NCBI RefSeq assembly: GCF_900101495.1
Contig: NZ_FMUS01000002.1
Location: 124,001-188,000 of the forward strand
Source of the DNA: Alkaliphilus peptidifermentans DSM 18978
GTDB taxonomy: Bacteria; Bacillota; Clostridia; Peptostreptococcales; Natronincolaceae
Direction of reading: 5' to 3'
Length of the DNA stretch: 64,000 bases
The number at the start of each line of letters is the position of its first letter. Within the stretch, counting starts at the first letter, position 1. Under the pieces are notes generated by a model that saw only the letters and a program-made list of their open reading frames with translations, was not told where the DNA came from and ran no database searches. The position numbers were made by a program, and so were the translations under genes. Of this stretch, positions 43,552 through 52,279 are shown in pieces.

Positions 43552-43577
43552 ACCACACAATTATATAATTGTATGGT
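43552..43577. promoter_or_regulatory. Palindromic operator upstream of the MocR-type gene
   Basis: ACCACACAATTATATAATTG then TATGGT, an inverted repeat with one mismatch. It shares the CCA-ACAAT...ATTGTATGG core with the site at 42103-42134, so autoregulation plus control of azlCD is plausible. Confidence 0.65.
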
Positions 43578-43610
43578 AACTGTGGCAAGAATTATTCTAT
43601 TAAATTAATA

Positions 43611-43658
43611 AAAATAAGGTGTTGGAGCTTAAAAAACTGATTCCAACACCTTTATTTT
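43611..43658. terminator. Hairpin terminator between the CD3324-like gene and the MocR-type gene
   Basis: AAAATAAGGTGTTGGA pairs with TCCAACACCTTTATTTT. U-rich ends on both strands make it usable in both directions. Confidence 0.75.
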
Positions 43659-43721
43659 GTAGTATTATTAGTTTCAACATAATTGAAAAAACTTTACTAA
43701 AAAATTATTGTTTTATGCCTT

Positions 43722-43809
43722 ACTTCGATTGGCCCTCGTTGTTAATCGTCGCCTGTGCCGCTGCTATCAAAATAGACGAATCACCATTTTCACATTATGG
43801 AACACTTCT
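43722..43809 (-). repeat. ppdK-3'-end-like dispersed repeat, copy C
   Basis: On the minus strand: GAAGTGTTCCATAATGTGAA, then AATGGTGATTCGTCTATTTT and a ppdK-like part. Read in frame it gives ENGDSSILIAAAQATINNEG and QSK before a stop. It lies about 40 bases 3' of the CD3324-like gene. Confidence 0.75.
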
Positions 43810-43851
43810 AATAAAAAACATATGTGGTTATAAAATCATGTACTGGGCATA

Positions 43852-44109
43852 TTATTTGTATACTATCTTCTTGACTGTTTCCGGTGAAAGATAGTATTCC
43901 TCAGCAAGTTCTTCAATGCTTGCTTTGTTAAAAAATCTATTTTGAATTTCGTCATTTCGCTGTTTGTAAAACATTCTTGCCCCAGTATCATGCCCCCACT
44001 TCTTGCGTTCTATATTGCTTGGAATATACAGAGTTTCACCCGCGGCATATTTCTGTATCTCTTTGAGCAATTCATCCGGTAAAATGTCTGATGCATTTCT
44101 ATATTTCAT
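43852..44109 (-). CDS. CD3324-like protein with Mor-type helix-turn-helix
   Basis: Protein of 85 residues: ASDILPDELLKEIQKYAAGE, TLYIPSNIERKKWG and a C-terminal helix-turn-helix SIEELAEEYYLSPETVKKIV. This matches the small clostridial CD3324 family related to Mor transcription activators. The ATG at 44109 follows GAGGTG by 6 bases, which decides against the GTG at 44118. It begins 13 bases after the preceding gene, with which it forms an operon. Confidence 0.75.
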   Translation of the reverse strand: MKYRNASDILPDELLKEIQKYAAGETLYIPSNIERKKWGHDTGARMFYKQRNDEIQNRFFNKASIEELAEEYYLSPETVKKIVYK

Positions 44110-44122
44110 TGAATGCACCTCG

Positions 44123-45163
44123 CTAACTGTTTTTCGCTAAAAATTGCTCCAGCGTATCATATTTATTTATAGCAACACCGTGGCCCTCAATCTCAGAAAC
44201 TATATATCTTTCCAACTCCTGCACCCTTTGCTTAAGTCCACTTAAATTCGTCGCATCAAAGCTCCCGAGTAAATCCATTTCCTGAAGTCCAAACTCCTCT
44301 TTGATAATGTTAAGCTCGTGTTGCAAATTAAGTGCATCTGGAAAGGCCCTTTGATAATTATGAGTATCACAATGATTATAAATTCTCCGCCATGTCAGCG
44401 ACATTTCCTCATACCATGCCGCCAAATCTTTATAAATAGGCGTTTTTAACTCTTCAACCTTGGATGGCTTATGTTCTGCGATAAACTTCCGGGAGGTACT
44501 AATGATCTCATAACAAAGCTTCTTCAACTCTTCAACAGATTTTGCTTTGACAATCTCCTCAAAATAAGTAATAAAATCATCTGGTATTTCTTCCATCTGT
44601 GACAACTCTACAGTCTCCAAATCAAGCCGCTGTTTAAAGAATGTTTCATTGATGCATGCAACTGCAATGGATAAATAACGGGCTATAAAGCCTGCTCCCA
44701 TCTTCACCTTATAAAGTGAATCTTCAAACATCATTGTGCGGTAAATATCCATAGCTGTATCCAATTTTCCTAGAGCTTTCTTGAACATAAAATCTTTATT
44801 CTTAAGGTTTGCCATCAGTTTTATCTGAAACTCAACAAAACGCTTTTTATCTTCTTCGTTGCGCGAATACAGAATTTTTGCATCCGCTAAACCATTTGTA
44901 AAATCGTCATTGAATTCTGCCATGTTCTCTATGCGTTTCCATGAACGGGGATACAAGTCATGGCCAACACCATCAATGATAAAAGTCTGTGCTAGCTTAT
45001 TTCCATTTTCATTTGCAGGTACAAAGTAATCAAAGCACTCACCATGACAGTCATTTTCTAATGAATGCCCTGAAATCCCTATGAGCAGAGCAATATCGTC
45101 CTTATATTTCTCTTGTATTTGAGTAATAGCCCAATCTGTTAATTCTTTTTGAGTTGGTTTCAT
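44123..45163 (-). CDS. Putative nucleotidyltransferase-like plus helical (HEPN-like) domain protein
   Basis: Soluble protein of 346 residues. The N-terminal part (ALLIGISGHSLENDCHGECFDYFVP) looks like a diverged nucleotidyltransferase with a GxS-x-D-type motif. The rest is helical, with MDIYRTMMFEDSLYKVKMGAG and YLSIAVACINETFF, like the helical companion domain of kanamycin- or HEPN-type nucleotidyltransferases. No specific family is recognised with certainty. It is the first gene of an operon with the CD3324-like gene. GAGGTG precedes the ATG. Confidence 0.55.
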   Translation of the reverse strand: MKPTQKELTDWAITQIQEKYKDDIALLIGISGHSLENDCHGECFDYFVPANENGNKLAQTFIIDGVGHDLYPRSWKRIENMAEFNDDFTNGLADAKILYSRNEEDKKRFVEFQIKLMANLKNKDFMFKKALGKLDTAMDIYRTMMFEDSLYKVKMGAGFIARYLSIAVACINETFFKQRLDLETVELSQMEEIPDDFITYFEEIVKAKSVEELKKLCYEIISTSRKFIAEHKPSKVEELKTPIYKDLAAWYEEMSLTWRRIYNHCDTHNYQRAFPDALNLQHELNIIKEEFGLQEMDLLGSFDATNLSGLKQRVQELERYIVSEIEGHGVAINKYDTLEQFLAKNS

Positions 45164-45603
45164 TTTTACACACCTCTTTCAAAATTATGTTAAGGAATGG
45201 CCTTTCACTTACAAGATAAGTATATGGGAATATGACATCAGAAACAATGCCAAGATTTATTCTAAAAATTTTACACTATAACGAAAAACAACGGATAATC
45301 ATTTAGACGTTTTCACTTGTTTAAGTGTAACCCCGCACTATATAAATAATCTTATGAAGTTTATATAATCTTAAACAATTAAAATTTAATATTTATTAAA
45401 ACCGTTCAACATAAAATAATCATCGAGTAGCATATAAACTCATATCTACAATATATGCATTGAAAAACTTTTTCTTTATATTTTCTGAAGATTATATACT
45501 CAAATCTAATTTAATAGTTAGTTTTCTAATCCGTTATCTCTTGTCAGATTGGATATATTCGATCTTCTCTTTATACACAGAATTATTTACACCCTCAAAC
45601 ACC
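45164..45603. other. 440-bp AT-rich intergenic region
   Basis: No convincing frame, RNA element or strong promoter seen on either strand. Confidence 0.4.
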
Positions 45604-45987
45604 CTACCAATTAAGATGGCATGGCTTGTTAATTTCAGTAAACTCTTCTACATGATTTAGGGGAACCCATCCCTTTGTACCCAAATTATCTTTTTTAGCT
45701 CCCCATATCCAACCATTTAATATCTTATCCATAATTATAATTTCATCTATTTCTATATCAAATTCTCTTGCATCATAATCTTCTAGTACAATACCAATAT
45801 TATCATTTCTATTGATTATTTGTTTCGAAACCCATCCTTCATTATTTTGACTTTTACAATATATCCAACCAGTCCAACCGCTATCTTCACTGGACTCCTC
45901 ACCGCATATAACTCTTTCATCCTTAAATAAAATTATTGGTTTTTCTGAACTGGTTTTTCTATTTTTAATCACTCTATACTTTTTCAT
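45604..45987 (-). CDS. Protein with two SH3-like domains
   Basis: Protein of 127 residues made of two tandem SH3-like units: ERVICGEESSEDSGWTGWIY then EGWVSKQII, and DEIIIMDKILNGWIWGAKKD then KGWVPLNHVEE. There is no signal peptide, so it should act in the cytoplasm. Its function is unknown. AGGAGGAG precedes the ATG. Confidence 0.75.
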   Translation of the reverse strand: MKKYRVIKNRKTSSEKPIILFKDERVICGEESSEDSGWTGWIYCKSQNNEGWVSKQIINRNDNIGIVLEDYDAREFDIEIDEIIIMDKILNGWIWGAKKDNLGTKGWVPLNHVEEFTEINKPCHLNW

Positions 45988-46094
45988 ATTTACATCTCCT
46001 CCTAATCTTTTTTATAATAAGCATTAGATCATCATTAAGCTACCACTTTACTTAAACATCATAACAAAATGAACATGACAACAGTATGTCATGT

Positions 46095-46541
46095 TCATTT
46101 ATACATTTTTAAAATATTTTGTGCATTAGCTTTCAGTTCATCAATTATCGATTGTGATGATATCACATATGCTTTATCACCGAGGCTCTGTATAAAATCC
46201 ATTGCGTAATGATGATTAGTGTATACGAGATGAAATTTTATACGGTTATCCTCGGTAATTTCATAGGAGTCTGCACCATAGCTATCAACAATTTGATATT
46301 CAACGGATCGGTCGATGAGAATAGTAATTGTTTTTTGTTCACTTTGAAAATAGATATTAAAATCAAGTTTTTCCCTGGGGATATCTCTACGAGTGAACTG
46401 ATTATTGATTGTTTTCAGATGACTAATTCTATTAAGTTTAAAAAGCTTAAAATCTTGCCTTAATTTACAGTATCCAAAGACATACCACTCAGACCACTTG
46501 AAAGTAACAAAATAAGGTTCAATTTCCCTGCGTTTTTTCAC
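46095..46541 (-). pseudogene. C-terminal half of a YafY/WYL regulator, truncated by a repeat
   Basis: From IEPYFVTFKWSEWYVFGYCK onward it parallels the WYL domain and C-terminus of the regulator at 9998-10903. The N-terminal winged helix and first half are absent. The first codons (MKKRR) come from the dispersed repeat copy D. Without a DNA-binding domain it is probably non-functional. Confidence 0.85.
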
Positions 46542-46557
46542 ATTATGGAATACTTCA
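46531..46557 (-). repeat. Dispersed repeat, partial copy D
   Basis: Minus-strand GAAGTATTCCATAATGTGAA followed by AAAACG matches the start of copy C (GAAGTGTTCCATAATGTGAA). The ppdK-like half is missing; the sequence passes straight into the truncated WYL gene. Confidence 0.65.
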
Positions 46558-46562
46558 TGTAA

Positions 46563-46901
46563 TCAGCAATCTTCATCCTCTTCAAAGCTTGTATGAATTT
46601 CAAAAAGTATCTTCATAAAATCCTGTCGTTCATTTAGAACTCTGACAATCTTCACTATATTACCTTCGATTCTGTAAAACACATAATACATTTCAATGAA
46701 AATATGCATATAATCAGTAGAAACATCAATCATTTTTCCCAACGACATTCCTAAAAGAGGATATTCCTCTAATCTCCTAACGCTGGCTGTAATCTTACCT
46801 AGAGCCTTATGGGCAGTATCAACGCCAAAATTCTCAATTACATATGCCTTGATACTCTGTAAATCCTCCAGAGCCTTCGGTGAGTAGTCTACTTTCCACA
46901 T
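46563..46901 (-). CDS. ParE/RelE-family toxin
   Basis: Protein of 112 residues with the ParE/RelE pattern: YSPKALEDLQSIKAYVIENFG at the N-terminus, the ARRLEEYPLLGMSL-like segment (VRRLEEYPLLGMSLG) and C-terminal YYVFYRIEGNIVKIVRVLNE. ParE members poison gyrase and RelE members cleave mRNA; which applies is open. It lies one base after the antitoxin stop, in the same operon. Confidence 0.88.
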   Translation of the reverse strand: MWKVDYSPKALEDLQSIKAYVIENFGVDTAHKALGKITASVRRLEEYPLLGMSLGKMIDVSTDYMHIFIEMYYVFYRIEGNIVKIVRVLNERQDFMKILFEIHTSFEEDEDC

Positions 46902-46902
46902 A

Positions 46903-47148
46903 CTATAATCCTAATGAAGCTTCTACTTCATCTGCAGAAAGCCACCCTTTCTCTCTAGCTGATTTTTCCCCTTCCTCAAGCTGTGCCATAAGCCTAACCA
47001 TTGCACGGAGCTTATCAAGTTCTTCCACTTTAATAATTGCATACTCACCTCTTCCATTTCTGGTAAGGTATACCGGCTTATTGTAGGATACCTCTTTTAA
47101 TACTTCTGTATAATTTCTCAGATCTGATATTGGTTTAATATTTGGCAT
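46903..47148 (-). CDS. Phd/YefM-family antitoxin
   Basis: Protein of 81 residues with the Phd/YefM N-terminus (IKPISDLRNYTEVLKEV, then KPVYLTRNGRGEYAIIKVEEL) that folds as a DNA-binding dimer, and an acidic C-terminal tail that binds the toxin. It precedes the toxin gene, the standard order, and probably autorepresses through the palindrome upstream. Confidence 0.9.
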   Translation of the reverse strand: MPNIKPISDLRNYTEVLKEVSYNKPVYLTRNGRGEYAIIKVEELDKLRAMVRLMAQLEEGEKSAREKGWLSADEVEASLGL

Positions 47149-47199
47149 TTTTCATCACTCCTTATAATTATTATAAACCAAATATTCTTAAATAACAAC

Positions 47200-47221
47200 G
47201 CAAATTAACATGTTAATTTGC
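47200..47221. promoter_or_regulatory. Perfect 22-bp palindrome upstream of the toxin-antitoxin pair
   Basis: GCAAATTAAC-AT-GTTAATTTGC. It lies just upstream of a likely minus-strand promoter, TTGTTA-17-TATAAT, before the antitoxin gene. A probable antitoxin operator. Confidence 0.7.
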
Positions 47222-47364
47222 AGCATCAATAAGAAAAACATACTACCTTTCTAGTTTATTACTTTTTTTAAAGTTAAACCTGCCATAATTAAGTTAAATG
47301 TGTTTCATAATACTTATTTTTATCAGTATTTTTTATTCCAAAATGATAAAAATTATAAAAAAAT

Positions 47365-47400
47365 GGGTATTGTCTATCGAATTATCAATAGACAATACCC
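47365..47400. terminator. Perfect 13-bp hairpin downstream of ppdK
   Basis: GGGTATTGTCTAT (47365-47377) pairs with ATAGACAATACCC (47388-47400). It lies between ppdK and the toxin-antitoxin pair. On the minus strand it is followed by ATTTTTTTATAATTTTTATC, a usable tail for ending ppdK transcripts. Confidence 0.7.
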
Positions 47401-47476
47401 CGCCATCATTTTGTATGCATTCTATCTAACTTTGATTTTTCAACATTTCAAAAGTTATCTTTATAGCTTGCAAGTC

Positions 47477-50110
47477 TTATTTTAATTTGTCTTTGTTGTT
47501 AATCGCCGCCTGGGCTGCTGCTAGCCTTGCTATAGGCACTCTATAAGGTGAACAAGATACATAGTCTAAATTTAACATATGGCAAAATTCTACTGAATTT
47601 GGCTCTCCTCCATGCTCACCACATATGCCAATTTTAAGATCAGCTCTAGTCTTTTTACCTAAATCAACTGCTATTTCCATCAGTTTTCCAACACCATCTC
47701 GGTCAATCCTTTGGAAGGGATCTTTTTCTAATATGTTTTTGTCGACATATTCTTTAATAAAAGCACCAGCATCATCCCTAGAGAAGCCATAGGTCATCTG
47801 TGTTAAATCATTTGTACCAAAGGAGAAGAATTCTGCATCCTTAGCAATTTCATCAGCAGTAATTGCTGCCCGTGGTACCTCAATCATTGTACCAACTAAG
47901 TATTTAATGTCTACTCCACTATCTTCAATTATTTCATCTACTGTTTTAGTTATAATATCTTTAACATATTGTAATTCTTTTAATTCTCCTACTAATGGAA
48001 CCATAATCTCTGGAACAACTTCAAGCCCCTTTTCCTTTTTCAGCTCTACAGCAGCTTCTATTATTGCCTGTACCTGCATTTGATAGATTTCTGGATAGGT
48101 TATTGCCAATCTACAGCCACGATGCCCCAGCATTGGATTGAACTCTTTTAAATCACTTACTACTTCCTTTATTTGCTGATATGATATCTCCATACCTTTT
48201 GCTAAAGCTCTAATATCCTCCTCCTCATGGGGTAAAAATTCATGTAGTGGAGGATCAAGGAGTCTAATGGTTACAGGTTTTTCTCCCATGGCTTCGAATA
48301 TTTCTTTAAAATCTTGTCGTTGCATTGGAAGTAGTAAATCTAAAGCTTTTTTGCGTTGTTCTATGGTTCTAGATAAAATCATTCGACGAACCACTGGTAT
48401 TCTAGTATCATCAAAGAACATATGCTCAGTTCTACAAAGTCCTATCCCTTCTGCACCAAACTCCAAGGCCTGCTTTGTATCTCTTGGGGTATCTGCATTA
48501 GTTCTAATTTTAAGCCTTCTATATTGATCTGCCCATCCCATAAATATTTGGAAATTCCCTGTCAGCTGTGGATTCTCTGTTTTTATTTCACCACTATAAA
48601 CATCTCCAGTATTTCCGTTCAAGGATATATAATCTCCTTCATGAAAAACTTGATCTCTAACCTTGAAGATTCTTGAAGCTTCATCGATTTTAACCTCTCC
48701 TGCTCCTGCAACGCAGCATTTCCCCATACCCCTTGCTACTACAGCCGCATGTGATGTCATACCTCCCCTTGCTGTCAAAATACCAACGGAAGCCACCATT
48801 CCTTCAATATCCTCAGGTGATGTTTCATGACGTACAAGTATTGCTTTTTCTCCACTACTATTGGCCTTTACCACATCCTCTGGAGAAAAATATATCTTGC
48901 CATAGGATGCACCCGAAGAGGCGGGTAAGCCTCTAGTAATAACTTCTGCATTTTTCAGGTCTTCTTCATCAAAGGTTGGATGAAGCAACTGATCCAACTG
49001 TTGTGGGTCTACCCTCATTATTGCTTCCTTCTTGGATATCAACCCTTCATCGACCATATCAACAGCTATATTAATTGCAGCATTGGTTGTTCTTTTACCA
49101 TTACGGGTCTGTAAAATATATAGTTCACCTCTTTCAATTGTAAACTCTATATCCTGCATATCCATATAATGCTTTTCTAGTAACTCACATAATTCTATAA
49201 ATTTATTGTAGGCGTCGGGCATTTTTTCATTCAGGGCTTGTATTTCCTGTGGAGTACGAATACCTGCTACAACGTCCTCTCCCTGAGCATTCATTAAAAA
49301 CTCACCAAATAGCTTTTTTTCACCATTTGAAGGATTTCTTGTGAAGGCAACTCCTGTACCAGAGGTTTCTCCCATATTACCAAATACCATCATCTGAATA
49401 GTCACAGCTGTCCCTAAGTGATCAGGAATATCATTTATTCTTCTATATACCTTAGCCCGTGGATTATTCCATGATTTAAAAACAGCTTCAATTGCCATCA
49501 ATAGCTGCTGTTTAACATCTTGAGGAAACTTGTGTTTAACTTCTCTTTCAATTATCTTTTTAAACTCATCTGTTAAAAATTTTAAATCCTCTGAGGTTAA
49601 ATCTATATCATTTTCCACTTGCTTTTCTTGTTTTCTTTTTTCTAAAACAGTATCAAACTTGTACTTACCTATATGTAAAACTACGTCTCCAAACATTTGA
49701 ATAAATCTACGATAGCTATCATAGGCAAATCTCTCGTTATTGGTTACCTTTGCTAATCCCTCCACCGATTCATCATTCAAGCCTAGATTAAGTATAGTAT
49801 CCATCATTCCTGGCATAGAAAATACTGAACCTGATCTAACAGATACCAATAATGGATTATGAATATCTCCAAAACGCTTTCCTGATGATTCTTCTAAGTA
49901 GCTCAAATGCTGGAAAATTTCCTGTTTTAGCTCATCCCATAGCACTGTGTTCTTAACATAATATTCATTACAGGCTTCTGTAGTAACAGTAAATCCTGAA
50001 GGTACTGGCAAGCCTATTCTCGTCATTTCAGCTAAATTGGCTCCTTTACCTCCCAATAAAGGTTTTAAGTCCATTGAGCCTTCCATAAAATCGTATACAA
50101 ATTTTTTCAT
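47477..50110 (-). CDS. ppdK: Pyruvate, phosphate dikinase
   Basis: Enzyme of about 877 residues interconverting ATP, phosphate and pyruvate with AMP, pyrophosphate and PEP. The N-terminal ATP-grasp domain has LLGGKGANLAEMTRIGLPVP. The central phosphohistidine domain has TARGGMTSHAAVVARGMGKC with the catalytic His. The C-terminal TIM barrel has SFGTNDLTQMTYGFSRDDAG and the catalytic Cys in CGEHGG. It ends IARLAAAQAAINNKDKLK. The ATG at 50110 follows AGGAGGTG. It lies 16 bases after the gene for its regulatory kinase/phosphotransferase. Its 3' end is echoed in the dispersed repeats A-C. Confidence 0.97.
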   Translation of the reverse strand: MKKFVYDFMEGSMDLKPLLGGKGANLAEMTRIGLPVPSGFTVTTEACNEYYVKNTVLWDELKQEIFQHLSYLEESSGKRFGDIHNPLLVSVRSGSVFSMPGMMDTILNLGLNDESVEGLAKVTNNERFAYDSYRRFIQMFGDVVLHIGKYKFDTVLEKRKQEKQVENDIDLTSEDLKFLTDEFKKIIEREVKHKFPQDVKQQLLMAIEAVFKSWNNPRAKVYRRINDIPDHLGTAVTIQMMVFGNMGETSGTGVAFTRNPSNGEKKLFGEFLMNAQGEDVVAGIRTPQEIQALNEKMPDAYNKFIELCELLEKHYMDMQDIEFTIERGELYILQTRNGKRTTNAAINIAVDMVDEGLISKKEAIMRVDPQQLDQLLHPTFDEEDLKNAEVITRGLPASSGASYGKIYFSPEDVVKANSSGEKAILVRHETSPEDIEGMVASVGILTARGGMTSHAAVVARGMGKCCVAGAGEVKIDEASRIFKVRDQVFHEGDYISLNGNTGDVYSGEIKTENPQLTGNFQIFMGWADQYRRLKIRTNADTPRDTKQALEFGAEGIGLCRTEHMFFDDTRIPVVRRMILSRTIEQRKKALDLLLPMQRQDFKEIFEAMGEKPVTIRLLDPPLHEFLPHEEEDIRALAKGMEISYQQIKEVVSDLKEFNPMLGHRGCRLAITYPEIYQMQVQAIIEAAVELKKEKGLEVVPEIMVPLVGELKELQYVKDIITKTVDEIIEDSGVDIKYLVGTMIEVPRAAITADEIAKDAEFFSFGTNDLTQMTYGFSRDDAGAFIKEYVDKNILEKDPFQRIDRDGVGKLMEIAVDLGKKTRADLKIGICGEHGGEPNSVEFCHMLNLDYVSCSPYRVPIARLAAAQAAINNKDKLK

Positions 50111-50126
50111 GTCGCCCACCTCCTGC

Positions 50127-50960
50127 TTATTTTCCATTTCCAATTTTATAACCAATTTCCCTAAATATTTCAAGAATTATACTGGCACTTTCTTCTACTG
50201 CCTTAGAAGATACATCGATTACTGGACAACCTAATTTTTTCATGATTTCCTCTGCGAAATCTAATTCTTCAAGTATTCTATCCATACTTGCATAATTTGC
50301 CTCATGCTTTAATCCCAGTGCTTTCAGTCTTTCTTGTCGTATCTCAATTAGCTTCATTGGATTTGTTGTAAGCCCAATGATTTTTTTTGAAGGCACATTA
50401 TATAGTTCCTTAGGAGGTGGAACCTCTGGAACCAATGGTACATTAGCAACCTTTACATTTTTATGAGCAAGATACATACTTAGTGGTGTTTTAGATGTTC
50501 TAGATATTCCTATTAATACTAGATCTGCTTTTTTTAAACCTCTTGGATCTTTACCATCATCATATTTAACTGCAAATTCAATTGCTTCTACTTTTCTGAA
50601 ATATCTTTCATCTAAACGTCTAATTAAGCCAGGTTCTCTGCGGGGGGAATTATGTAACACCTTACTCATAGAATCAATAACAGGTGTCATTATATCAATC
50701 CATGGAATGTTATTCTTATCAGCTTCTTCAATTAAGATATTCTTTAAGCTTTCCACAACCATAGTAAAAACTATTACTGCTTGTTCTTGCTTAGCTTCCT
50801 CTAGCATCTCCATTATTTGTTGTCTATCTGTAATGTATGGAAATCTTCTTATTTCGTATTCCTCTAAGCTAAACTGACTAATCCCAGCTCTAGCAACCTG
50901 CTCTGCCGTTTCTCCTATGGAATCGGATATTATATAGATTACTAAATTATTTTTACTCAT
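50127..50960 (-). CDS. PPDK regulatory protein (bifunctional kinase/pyrophosphorylase, DUF299/YqfL)
   Basis: Protein of 277 residues of the PSRP family: YIISDSIGETAEQVARAG at the N-terminus and the P-loop-like LIGISRTSKTPLSMYLA near residue 150. It phosphorylates (with ADP) and dephosphorylates the catalytic-site Thr of pyruvate phosphate dikinase, here encoded immediately downstream. The ATG at 50960 overlaps the stop of the preceding gene (TAATG) and follows AGGAGG. Confidence 0.95.
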   Translation of the reverse strand: MSKNNLVIYIISDSIGETAEQVARAGISQFSLEEYEIRRFPYITDRQQIMEMLEEAKQEQAVIVFTMVVESLKNILIEEADKNNIPWIDIMTPVIDSMSKVLHNSPRREPGLIRRLDERYFRKVEAIEFAVKYDDGKDPRGLKKADLVLIGISRTSKTPLSMYLAHKNVKVANVPLVPEVPPPKELYNVPSKKIIGLTTNPMKLIEIRQERLKALGLKHEANYASMDRILEELDFAEEIMKKLGCPVIDVSSKAVEESASIILEIFREIGYKIGNGK

Positions 50961-51604
50961 TATGACCCTCCTTTGCATATTTCTACTAACAATTTTGTTA
51001 TATTACTCTTAGAAACCTTACCTACTATTTTCAATTGTTCCTTTTCATCCTTGATTATTTTCTCCACCACCGGTAAGCTATCTACTTCATGGTCTATAAT
51101 CTTTATAGCTGCATTTAAAGCGTTATCATCCTTTATGATGGTGATAATATTTGGACTTCTAGTCATGATCATGGCAACTGGTACCTTATTAATATCATTC
51201 CCACCTAACGTAGCCTTCAATAAATCTTTTCTAGAAACAACCCCCATTAAGTAGCCATTTGAAACTACAAATATTGTACCAACATCCTCTAAAAACAAAC
51301 TAACTATAGCATCATAGACTGATGTATTTTCAGTTACAATAACAGGAACAGACATAATATCACTAACCTTGATATTTTTTATTTCTTGAGAGAATAGATT
51401 TATCTCTGTTTTTCCAGAATAAAAATAACCTACCTTAGGTCTGGCATCCAAAATACCCGACATTGTTAAAATAGCTAAATCGGGTCTTAATGTAGCCCTA
51501 GTGACACTTAAAATACTGGCAATATTCTCACTAGTAATGGGTTCCTGTTCTTTAACTATTTCTATTATCCTTTGCTGTCTTTTTGATAGTTCTATTTGTA
51601 CCAC
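50960..51604 (-). CDS. ccpN: CcpN-like transcriptional repressor with CBS pair
   Basis: Protein of 214 residues. The N-terminal winged helix is SENIASILSVTRATLRPDLA and two CBS domains follow (VSDIMSVPVIVTENTSVYDA and VAMIMTRSPNIITIIKDDNA). In Bacillus, CcpN represses gluconeogenic genes and senses nucleotides through the CBS domains. Here it heads the operon with the dikinase regulator and ppdK, consistent with control of the pyruvate-PEP node. The GTG at 51604 abuts AAAGGGG, so the exact start is uncertain. Confidence 0.9.
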   Translation of the reverse strand: MVQIELSKRQQRIIEIVKEQEPITSENIASILSVTRATLRPDLAILTMSGILDARPKVGYFYSGKTEINLFSQEIKNIKVSDIMSVPVIVTENTSVYDAIVSLFLEDVGTIFVVSNGYLMGVVSRKDLLKATLGGNDINKVPVAMIMTRSPNIITIIKDDNALNAAIKIIDHEVDSLPVVEKIIKDEKEQLKIVGKVSKSNITKLLVEICKGGS

Positions 51605-51724
51605 CCCTTTATTGTGTTATGCTAATTGTAATTGTGCTATATTATATATAATAATTTATCATATTATTGTAGCATTTGCCATACTTTTTTTTATATTCAC
51701 CTAATATAACAAAAAATTTTCAAT

Positions 51725-51759
51725 AAAAAAACCTATTACTATTTACTTCTAATAATAGG
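51725..51759 (-). terminator. Terminator after the small zinc-ribbon membrane protein gene
   Basis: Minus-strand CCTATTATTA pairs with TAATAGG, followed by seven T. Confidence 0.75.
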
Positions 51760-51778
51760 CTTTTAAAACAAGAATATA

Positions 51779-52279
51779 TTATATATTGTCTTTAGTACAA
51801 TTTTCTAAAATGTATTTTTGATTCTTAAGACATTCTTTACATAATTTTTCTTCTATTCTATTTTCCGATCCACAAACACACATCCAAGTTCTTCCCCTAT
51901 CCTCTGCAAATCTAACAACATCTTTATTACCTAGTTTATTTCTTAATATATGTAGCTTACTATCTTCTAAATTATAATTGTTTTCTTGCATTTCAGATAG
52001 TAAGGCTACTTTTTTTAATAGTTCTTCTCTAGATAATAAACCGCTACTATATAGCTTGATAAGAGTTTCTTTTTCAGTGGATAGATTGGTGAAGGCTGTT
52101 ATTCTTTCTAATTCTTCATCATTGAATAAGCCCATAGATTTAAGCTTTAGTAAGCTTTCTACATCTTGATTTTCTATAAAAAGATCTTTGTTCCTAATTA
52201 ATCTTGCCAATTTATCAATTTTTTTGTTGTTCTCACTAATAAGATAAAAAACTAATATAAAAAAAACAATAATGAGCAT
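51779..52279 (-). CDS. Membrane-anchored protein with C-terminal zinc ribbon
   Basis: Protein of 166 residues: one N-terminal membrane segment (IIVFFILVFYLI), a helical charged middle with two SHOCT-like repeats (LLKLKSMGLFNDEELERI and LIKLYSSGLLSREELLKK), and a C-terminal zinc-ribbon-like CVCGSENRIEEKLCKECLK. Its function is unknown. It lies alone between ccpN and glyQS and has its own terminator. Confidence 0.75.
   Translation of the reverse strand: MLIIVFFILVFYLISENNKKIDKLARLIRNKDLFIENQDVESLLKLKSMGLFNDEELERITAFTNLSTEKETLIKLYSSGLLSREELLKKVALLSEMQENNYNLEDSKLHILRNKLGNKDVVRFAEDRGRTWMCVCGSENRIEEKLCKECLKNQKYILENCTKDNI

Noticed and set aside
27611-47524. CRISPR array or integron attC sites as an explanation of the repeats
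   Set aside because: Repeats are kilobases apart, of different completeness, without regular spacers; no cas genes, no integron integrase, and no attC-like dyad structure are visible.
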